From Amycolatopsis dendrobii (GTDB lineage Bacteria > Actinomycetota > Actinomycetes > Mycobacteriales > Pseudonocardiaceae): a stretch of DNA of 64,000 nucleotides. Shown in pieces: positions 58,444-64,000 of the stretch (the first letter of the stretch is position 1; every line of letters begins with the position of its first letter). The position numbers were made by a program, and so were the translations under genes. The notes beneath the pieces were generated by a model. It saw only the letters and a list, made by a program, of their open reading frames with translations. It did no database searches and had not been told where the DNA came from. Where the stretch lies: NCBI RefSeq assembly GCF_014145675.1, contig NZ_JACGZW010000014.1, positions 62,001-126,000 on the forward strand. Direction: 5' to 3'.

Positions 58444-60860
58444 CCGACCTAGCCTCGCTGCCGGACCTGCCCGTCCGCGCGGTGCTGCCGTCCGTGCTGA
58501 GCGCGCTCGACGACCACGGCGCCGCGGTGCTCGTCGCCCCGCCCGGCACCGGCAAGACCACGCTCGTGCCGCTCGCGCTGAACCGCGGCGAAGGACGCGT
58601 CGTGGTCGCCGAGCCGCGTCGGCTGGCTGCTCGGGCCGCGGCCGGGCGGATGGCCGCTCTGCTGGGCGAACCCGTAGGCGAGACGGTCGGGTACGCCGTG
58701 CGCGGCGACCGGAAGGTGTCTTCGCGCACGCGGATCGAGGTGGTCACGTCGGGGCTGCTTGTGCGGCGGGTGCAGCACGATCCCGAACTGGCCGACGTGT
58801 CGACGGTGCTGCTGGACGAATGCCACGAACGCCATCTCGACGCCGATCTGCTGCTCGCTTTGCTCCTCGACGTCCGTGCCGGATTGCGCGACGACCTGCG
58901 GCTGCTCGCGACCTCGGCGACGGTCGCGTCCGGACGGCTGGCCGAACTGCTCGACGACGCGCCGGTGATCACCGCACAAGCCCGCACGTATCCGGTTGAG
59001 CTGAGCTACCGCGCTCCAGCGCGTGGGGAACGTCCGGAAGCCGCGGTCGCTTCAGCGGTCCGGAAAGCCCTCTCCGAAGGCGACGGCGACGTGCTCGCGT
59101 TCCTCCCGGGCGCCGGGGAAATCGCGCGTACGTCAGCGTTGTTGAGTTCGCTGGACGCGGATGTGCTGCCACTGCACGGACGGCTTTCCGCTGTCCGGCA
59201 AGACGAAGCATTACGGCCCCGCGACCGTCGCCGGGTAGTCCTCGCGACCGCCGTCGCCGAATCGAGCCTGACCGTTCCTGGCGTCCGCGCGGTCGTGGAC
59301 TCGGGTCTCGCGCGCGTCCCCCGAGTTGACCACCGACGCGGTCTCGCCGGGCTCGCCACGGTGCGGGTTTCGGCGGCGGTGGCGGAACAACGCGCTGGTC
59401 GCGCGGGCCGTGAAGCGCCTGGCCGGGCGTACCGCTGCTGGCCGGAGCACGAGCAAGCAACGCTCCCGGCGTATCCGGAGCCGGAAATCCGCACCGCCGA
59501 ACTGGCGCGGTTCGCGTTGGAGCTCGCCTGCTGGTCCACCCCCGACGGAACCGGCCTCGACTGGTGGGACCCGCCTGGCGAAGGCGCGCTCGCTGCCGCG
59601 CGAAGCCTTCTCGTCACGCTCGGCGCGACCACGTCCGATGGTGCGGTCACGCCGCGCGGACAGAAGATGGCCGACCTCGGTTTGCATCCCCGGCTGGCGC
59701 GCGCGTTGCTGGACGGCGCTGAGGCCGTCGGTGCTCGAGCCGCGGCAGAAGTGGTCGCGCTGCTCGATACCGGAGCGACGCTGACCGACGTCGAAGCGGA
59801 ACTGCGACGGCTCCGTTCCGCACACGACGACGCGGCCCGCCGATGGCAGCGGGGCGCGAAACGGTTGGCAGCATTGGTCAATTCCCCAACGAAAGCAAAT
59901 CCGGACGCCGCGTTGGTCGTCGCCCTCGCCCATCCGGAACGCTTGGCGCGGCGGCGCGCGGGATCGGCCCCGGTGTATCTGATGGCCGGCGGCACCGCGG
60001 CAGAACTGCCCAGCGGCAGCGGCTTGGGCGACGCCGAATGGCTGGCCGTCGCCGAAGCCACCCGCGACCCGGGCCGGGTGCACGGCACCATCCGCCTCGC
60101 CGCGGCCGCCGACGAAGCATTGGCGACCCGAGCCGCGCCGACCCTGGTGTCCGAAGTGGACGAAGTGCGTTGGGACGGCGATGTCGTCGCCAGGCACGTC
60201 CGCCGCCTGGGCGCGATCGTTCTGTCGGAAAAGCCCTTACCCAAACCAGATCCGCAGCTGGTCCACGACGCAGTCGTCACCGGACTTCGCGCCGAAGGCC
60301 TCGGTTTGCTGCGCTGGAGCCAAGACGGAACCCGCCTCCGCGAACGCCTGGCCTTCCTGCACCGCGTACTGGGCGATCCGTGGCCTTCCGTGGACGACGA
60401 GTCACTGCTGTCCGAGGCAGACACTTGGCTGGATCTCTCGAAGGTTCGCCGCCGGGCCGACCTGGCGAACGTCGACGCCGGAACCGCCTTGCGCGGCCTG
60501 CTCCCCTGGCCCGAGGCCGCGCGGCTCGACGAACTCGCCCCGGACCGGCTCGAAGTCCCGTCCGGTTCGCATTACCGCGTGGACTACCGCGGCGACCAGC
60601 CGGTACTCGCGGTGAAGCTGCAGGAGACCTTCGGCTGGACCGAGACGCCGTCGCTCGCCGACGGCCGCGTTCCGGTGGTGCTGCACCTGCTGTCGCCCGC
60701 CGGTCGCCCGGCCGCGGTCACCGCCGATCTCGAATCCTTCTGGCGCACCGGATACGCCGCCGTCCGCGCCGACCTCCGCGGCCGCTATCCGAAACACCCG
60801 TGGCCGGAAGACCCCGCGACCGCCACACCGACCCGGCACACCACCCGCAGGGCGCGGTGA
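58440..60860 (+). CDS. hrpB: ATP-dependent helicase HrpB
   Basis: An 806-residue DEAH/RHA helicase of the HrpB family. Motif I is APPGTGKTTLVPLAL near 30, motif II is DECHER near 124, motif III LATSAT, and motif VI EQRAGRAGREAPG. The helicase core is followed by the HA2-like region and the HrpB C-terminal domain (GLLPWPEAARLDELAPDRLEVPSGS). Family members are ~800-840 residues. Role in actinobacteria is not defined; RNA remodelling is the usual guess. GTG 58440 overlaps the lipoprotein stop. Confidence 0.95.
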   Translation: MTDLASLPDLPVRAVLPSVLSALDDHGAAVLVAPPGTGKTTLVPLALNRGEGRVVVAEPRRLAARAAAGRMAALLGEPVGETVGYAVRGDRKVSSRTRIEVVTSGLLVRRVQHDPELADVSTVLLDECHERHLDADLLLALLLDVRAGLRDDLRLLATSATVASGRLAELLDDAPVITAQARTYPVELSYRAPARGERPEAAVASAVRKALSEGDGDVLAFLPGAGEIARTSALLSSLDADVLPLHGRLSAVRQDEALRPRDRRRVVLATAVAESSLTVPGVRAVVDSGLARVPRVDHRRGLAGLATVRVSAAVAEQRAGRAGREAPGRAYRCWPEHEQATLPAYPEPEIRTAELARFALELACWSTPDGTGLDWWDPPGEGALAAARSLLVTLGATTSDGAVTPRGQKMADLGLHPRLARALLDGAEAVGARAAAEVVALLDTGATLTDVEAELRRLRSAHDDAARRWQRGAKRLAALVNSPTKANPDAALVVALAHPERLARRRAGSAPVYLMAGGTAAELPSGSGLGDAEWLAVAEATRDPGRVHGTIRLAAAADEALATRAAPTLVSEVDEVRWDGDVVARHVRRLGAIVLSEKPLPKPDPQLVHDAVVTGLRAEGLGLLRWSQDGTRLRERLAFLHRVLGDPWPSVDDESLLSEADTWLDLSKVRRRADLANVDAGTALRGLLPWPEAARLDELAPDRLEVPSGSHYRVDYRGDQPVLAVKLQETFGWTETPSLADGRVPVVLHLLSPAGRPAAVTADLESFWRTGYAAVRADLRGRYPKHPWPEDPATATPTRHTTRRAR

Positions 60861-60937
60861 CCCCTGCCTAAAGTCGGGGTCGGCGCGGGACGGTCGGCTG
60901 ATGTCCGCGCACCCCGCGCGGGCGCAGACTTCGCCCT

Positions 60938-61852
60938 ATGATCACGTTTCGCGGATTGACGAAGCGCTACGGCCAGAAAACGGTGGTCAACGGCCTGACC
61001 TCGGTCATCGAGACGGGCACGGTGACCGGGTTCCTCGGCCCGAACGGCGCGGGCAAGTCCACCACCATGCGGATGACCGTCGGACTCGACCGGCCGGACT
61101 CCGGCGACGCGCTGATCCGCGGCAAACCGTATGCAGAACTACGGTTTCCGCTGCGAGAAGTCGGCGCGCTGCTGGATGCGAAAGCCATGCATCCCGGACG
61201 CAGTGCGGGCAAACATCTGCTCGCGATGGCGCGCAGCAACGGGATCGCGGCGAGCCGCGTCGAGGAAGTGCTCGCGACGGTCGGACTGAGCGACGTCGCG
61301 GGCAAGCGCACCGGGACGTTCTCGCTCGGCATGAGCCAGCGGCTCGGCATCGCCGGCGCGCTGCTCGGCGACCCCGGCGTGCTGATGTTCGACGAGCCGG
61401 TCAACGGCCTCGACCCGGACGGCGTCCGCTGGGTGCGGCAGCTGATGCGCTCGCTCGCCGCCGAAGGACGCACGGTGTTCGTGTCCAGCCACCTGATGAG
61501 CGAGATGCAGCTGACCGCGGACCGGCTGCTGGTCATCGGCAAGGGGTCGATTCTCGCCGACGCGGCGATCGGCGACTTCATCGCGGGCAACTCGAGCCGG
61601 TCGGTCGCGGTCCTCGTGCCGGATCCGGCGGAGCGCGCGAAACTCGCGGACTGGCTTCGGGGCAACGGCCGGTCGGTGCTGCCCGGGGAGGGCAGCGAAC
61701 TGCTCGTCGACGAGGCGACCGCCGCCGAGATCGGGGATCTGGCCTACGAACTGGGCGTCCGGCTGCACGGGCTCGCCGAGCGGACCGCTTCGCTCGAGCA
61801 GGCGTACATGGAACTGACCGCCGGATCGGTGGAATACGGGGTTACGGCATGA
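60938..61852 (+). CDS. ABC transporter ATP-binding protein
   Basis: A 304-residue ATPase with Walker A GPNGAGKSTT near 35, signature FSLGMSQRLGIAGAL (a variant of LSGGQ often found in this group), Walker B VLMFDEPVNGLD and switch His in VSSHLMSEM. The C-terminal tail (~220-304) resembles bacitracin/lantibiotic-type ABC proteins. It is the partner of the next gene, whose start overlaps its stop. Confidence 0.9.
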   Translation: MITFRGLTKRYGQKTVVNGLTSVIETGTVTGFLGPNGAGKSTTMRMTVGLDRPDSGDALIRGKPYAELRFPLREVGALLDAKAMHPGRSAGKHLLAMARSNGIAASRVEEVLATVGLSDVAGKRTGTFSLGMSQRLGIAGALLGDPGVLMFDEPVNGLDPDGVRWVRQLMRSLAAEGRTVFVSSHLMSEMQLTADRLLVIGKGSILADAAIGDFIAGNSSRSVAVLVPDPAERAKLADWLRGNGRSVLPGEGSELLVDEATAAEIGDLAYELGVRLHGLAERTASLEQAYMELTAGSVEYGVTA

Positions 61853-62607
61853 CGAAGCTGGCGATTTCGGCGGAGTGGACCAAGTTCTGGTCGGTGCGGG
61901 CGACGTGGTTGTCGCTGATCGGCGGAGTGCTGTTGATGGCGTTTTACTCCGTCGTCTCGGGGATTTCCCAGCACGTCGGGGACGAGCGGCAGCAGACCGC
62001 GCACGGCATCGTCAACAGCGGCGCGATCTACCTGGTCGAGTTCTGCGTGCTCGCGGTCGCGACGTTGTTCGTGACCAGCGAGTACACCAGCGGGTCGATT
62101 CGCTCGACGCTGCAATGGGTTCCGGTGCGGGCCCGGGTCACCGCAGCCAAAGCCGCGGTGCTGGTACCGGTGCTGTTCGTCTACGGCGTGGTCGTCGCGG
62201 CTCTCGGCATGGGGGTCGCCTCGGTGCTGATGCGTGGGGCTGGGGGTTCCACGTCGCTGTCACAAGGGGCGATCACCGCACTGGGTATGGGGACGTATTT
62301 CGCGCTGCTCGGCGTGCTGTGCCTGGGGATTTCGTTCGTGCTGCGCAGCGCGGCGGGCACGCTGGTGGTGGTGATCGTGCTGCTGCTGCCGTTGCCGATG
62401 CTGATGTCCTCGTACGTGCTTCCCGGCGCGATGGACTATTTCCCGGCCTTCGCGGGGATCAACGCCATGGTGCCGCCTGGCGACGTGAACCCGTTGTTCG
62501 GCAGCCCGCCGCCGTACGGGCCTTGGGTCGGCGTGCTGGTCTGCCTCGTCTGGGCGGTCGCCGGAATCGCCGCCGGGACCGCGCTGCTGAACCGCCGCGA
62601 CGCCTGA
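61849..62607 (+). CDS. ABC-2 type permease
   Basis: A 252-residue membrane protein with six helices (e.g. WLSLIGGVLLMAFYSVVSG, YLVEFCVLAVATLFVTSEY, VVIVLLLPLPMLMSS). SEYTSGSIRSTLQWVP is the conserved cytosolic loop of this ABC-2 group. Starts at ATG 61849 inside the ATPase stop (ATGA). The last codon abuts the convergent TetR stop with no gap. Confidence 0.88.
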   Translation: MTKLAISAEWTKFWSVRATWLSLIGGVLLMAFYSVVSGISQHVGDERQQTAHGIVNSGAIYLVEFCVLAVATLFVTSEYTSGSIRSTLQWVPVRARVTAAKAAVLVPVLFVYGVVVAALGMGVASVLMRGAGGSTSLSQGAITALGMGTYFALLGVLCLGISFVLRSAAGTLVVVIVLLLPLPMLMSSYVLPGAMDYFPAFAGINAMVPPGDVNPLFGSPPPYGPWVGVLVCLVWAVAGIAAGTALLNRRDA

Positions 62608-63159
62608 TCAAGCCCGCGGCAATCCCAATCCGGCGAGCACGGCACGGGCTCCGGCAACCAGTTCGGCTTCGGCCGGCGGGTTGACGGAGCCCGTGCCTGC
62701 CAGTGCGTCGAAGATCGATCCGTCGAGCCAGCCGATGAGCACTCGGGTGTGGTCCTCGGGAGTCGGAGAACCGGCCGCGGCAAGCACTTCCGCACATCGG
62801 CGGCGCAATTCCAGGCCGCCAGCGTCGTATCGGGCGCGCAACTCCGGCCGCCGGGTCGATTCAAGCGCGAATTCGTAACGCGCGAGCATTCTCGTGCGGC
62901 CGGCGGTGATCGAGCGGTATACCATCGCGCCCAGGAACTCCGCGAGTTTCCCTTCCGGCGGGGCGACCTCGGCCTGGTCCAGCGCGACCATCCGGTCCGC
63001 GGCCAGTTCCAGCAGTGCGACGCGGGTGCGCGCGTAGTACGACGTCGAACCCGCGGGCAGCCCGGCCGCACGATCGACGGCGCGGTGAGTCAGCCCGCGC
63101 ATGCCCTCGGCCGCGATGACCTCGATGGCTGCGTCGCCGATCACAGCTATCCGTTCCAC
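62608..63159 (-). CDS. TetR/AcrR family transcriptional regulator
   Basis: A 183-residue TetR protein: helix-turn-helix with IGDAAIEVIAAEGMRGLTHRA and AAGLPAGSTSYYARTRVALLEL, a C-terminal ligand domain with TRMLARYEFALESTRRPELR. GTG 63159 begins VERIAVIGDAA. Divergent from a FAD monooxygenase; the palindrome at 63177-63192 in the 51-bp gap is its likely operator, so it probably represses that gene and itself. Confidence 0.88.
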   Translation of the reverse strand: MERIAVIGDAAIEVIAAEGMRGLTHRAVDRAAGLPAGSTSYYARTRVALLELAADRMVALDQAEVAPPEGKLAEFLGAMVYRSITAGRTRMLARYEFALESTRRPELRARYDAGGLELRRRCAEVLAAAGSPTPEDHTRVLIGWLDGSIFDALAGTGSVNPPAEAELVAGARAVLAGLGLPRA

Positions 63160-63176
63160 CCTCGGAACACTACAGG

Positions 63177-63192
63177 TGTAGAGTCCTCTACA
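63177..63192. promoter_or_regulatory. TetR operator palindrome
   Basis: TGTAGAG TC CTCTACA is a perfect 7+7 palindrome. It is flanked by extra partial copies (TACAGG upstream, GACGTAGAGG downstream), so two dimers may bind. It lies between the TetR gene and the monooxygenase gene. Confidence 0.78.
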
Positions 63193-63210
63193 GACGTAGA
63201 GGAGGTCGGC

Positions 63211-64000
63211 ATGGCTTCGCGAAGCGCGGTCGTGGTCGGGGGCGGCATCGGCGGACTGGCCGCGGCGATCGGGTTGCGCCGGGTCGGGTGGGACGTCGCG
63301 GTGCTCGAACGGGCACCGCAGTTCACCGCCATCGGCGCGGGAATCTCGTTGTGGCCCAACGCGCAGCGGGCGCTGGCTGAACTGGGCGTCGAGCCGCGAA
63401 TCTCCGCGCAGCGCGGCGGTGGACTGGTCGACTGGCGCGGGCGTCGGCTGGCCAGCTGGGACGCGGACCTCTTCGTGCGCAGCCACGGACTGCCGCTGGG
63501 CGCGATCCACCGGGCGAATCTGATCGAAACGCTGCGGTCCGCGCTGCCCGACGACTGCCTCAAGACCGGGGTCGAAGTGACCAGCGTTGAGCAGAACGGC
63601 TTGGTGCACCACGATTCCGGCTCGATCGAGGCGGACCTCATCGTGGCGGCCGACGGAATCAACAGCCCGATCCGGCAGGCGCTTTTCCCGGCCGCGCGCG
63701 TGGAGTACAGCGGCGGCGCGGCGTTCCGCGGGATCGCCAAACTGCCGCTCAAGCCCACCTTGAGCACGACGTGGGCGGCCGGAATCGAGATCGGCGTCCT
63801 GCCGCTGCTGGACGACGAGGTGTACTGGTGGGTCTCCGAAGCCCGCCCGGCCGGGATCCGGCACGACGACGTGCGCGCTTACCTGAGCGCGAAGTACGGC
63901 CGCTGGCACGACCCGATTCCGCAGCTCATCGACGCCACCCCGGAAATCCTGCTGCACGACACGCATCACCTGGCGACGCCGCTGCCCAGCTACACCCGCG
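63211..64000 (+). CDS. FAD-dependent monooxygenase (3' truncated by window)
   Basis: The first 263 residues of a class A flavin monooxygenase run to the window edge. The Rossmann motif is VVVGGGIGGLAAAIGLRRVG with the acidic end in VAVLER, and the second FAD motif is in VAADGINSPIRQALF. An IGAGISLWPNAQRAL segment is common in salicylate-hydroxylase-like and kynurenine-type enzymes. Hydroxylates an aromatic or related substrate using NAD(P)H and O2; substrate unknown. ATG 63211 follows GAGGAGG. Controlled by the divergent TetR, by context. Confidence 0.88.
   Translation, partial: MASRSAVVVGGGIGGLAAAIGLRRVGWDVAVLERAPQFTAIGAGISLWPNAQRALAELGVEPRISAQRGGGLVDWRGRRLASWDADLFVRSHGLPLGAIHRANLIETLRSALPDDCLKTGVEVTSVEQNGLVHHDSGSIEADLIVAADGINSPIRQALFPAARVEYSGGAAFRGIAKLPLKPTLSTTWAAGIEIGVLPLLDDEVYWWVSEARPAGIRHDDVRAYLSAKYGRWHDPIPQLIDATPEILLHDTHHLATPLPSYTR

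Noticed and set aside
1..64000. tRNA or rRNA genes, prophage, integrase or IS elements
   Set aside because: No TTC-loop-like tRNA 3' halves, transposase or integrase motifs were recognised by reading; a tRNA scan could not be run, so small RNA genes might be missed.

Overview
The window is chromosomal DNA of a very GC-rich actinobacterium. Codon use, protein sequences, leaderless-looking starts and the repeat families fit Pseudonocardiales, most likely Amycolatopsis (an inference from sequence style; no search was run). Coding density is high. No rRNA, tRNA, IS element, phage gene or CRISPR array was seen. Four housekeeping genes on the minus strand, polA, rpsA, coaE and uvrB, occur in the same relative order as in Mycobacterium tuberculosis, so this is core chromosome with accessory genes inserted between them.

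Region 1 (1-11.7 kb): an antiporter C-terminus with a UBP zinc finger, a histidine phosphatase, a FetB-type permease, an MmpS-like protein, a NUDIX hydrolase beside an AraC regulator, an FGGY sugar kinase divergent from its likely LacI repressor with a readable promoter/operator, a RES-domain toxin-antitoxin pair, an S9 peptidase, and a TerC metal exporter with a yybP-ykoY manganese riboswitch. Region 2 (12-22 kb): an extracellular hydrolase fused to an ABC ATPase with its permease, an enoyl-CoA hydratase, vapBC directly behind uvrB, a DUF5685 protein with an extreme Cys-rich tail, a DUF402 protein and a methyltransferase. Region 3 (22.9-29.7 kb): ABC exporter, two tandem GT-C glycosyltransferases and a NarL-type two-component system, all one direction and tightly packed. 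Region 4 (29.7-36 kb): an editing-less ThrRS-like protein preceded by a leader peptide with three Thr codons and an attenuator hairpin, coaE-grpB, a small ORF, OsmC/TetR and rpsA.

Region 5 (36-49.3 kb): a methyltransferase, a GNAT protein, a TetR-controlled YhgE/Pip membrane protein with a degenerate ABC ATPase, a 30-residue Cys-rich peptide, and a five-gene minus-strand operon: trypsin-like protease, PknG-family kinase, VWA/zinc-ribbon protein, GlnX-like four-helix membrane protein and solute-binding lipoprotein. This extends the PknG-GlnX-GlnH sensing module known in mycobacteria and is the best candidate for an undescribed system. Region 6 (49.3-64 kb): polA, a hotdog thioesterase, a cluster of palindromic and tandem repeats, a four-gene operon joining a type VII-like small protein, an NlpC/P60 peptidase and two YbaB-like proteins, a MauE/DsbA redox pair, a family 3 binding lipoprotein, the helicase HrpB, another ABC exporter, and a TetR gene divergent from a FAD monooxygenase cut by the window end.

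Regulatory DNA is unusually readable here: a metal riboswitch, an amino-acid attenuator, three clear repressor operators and several perfect terminator hairpins.
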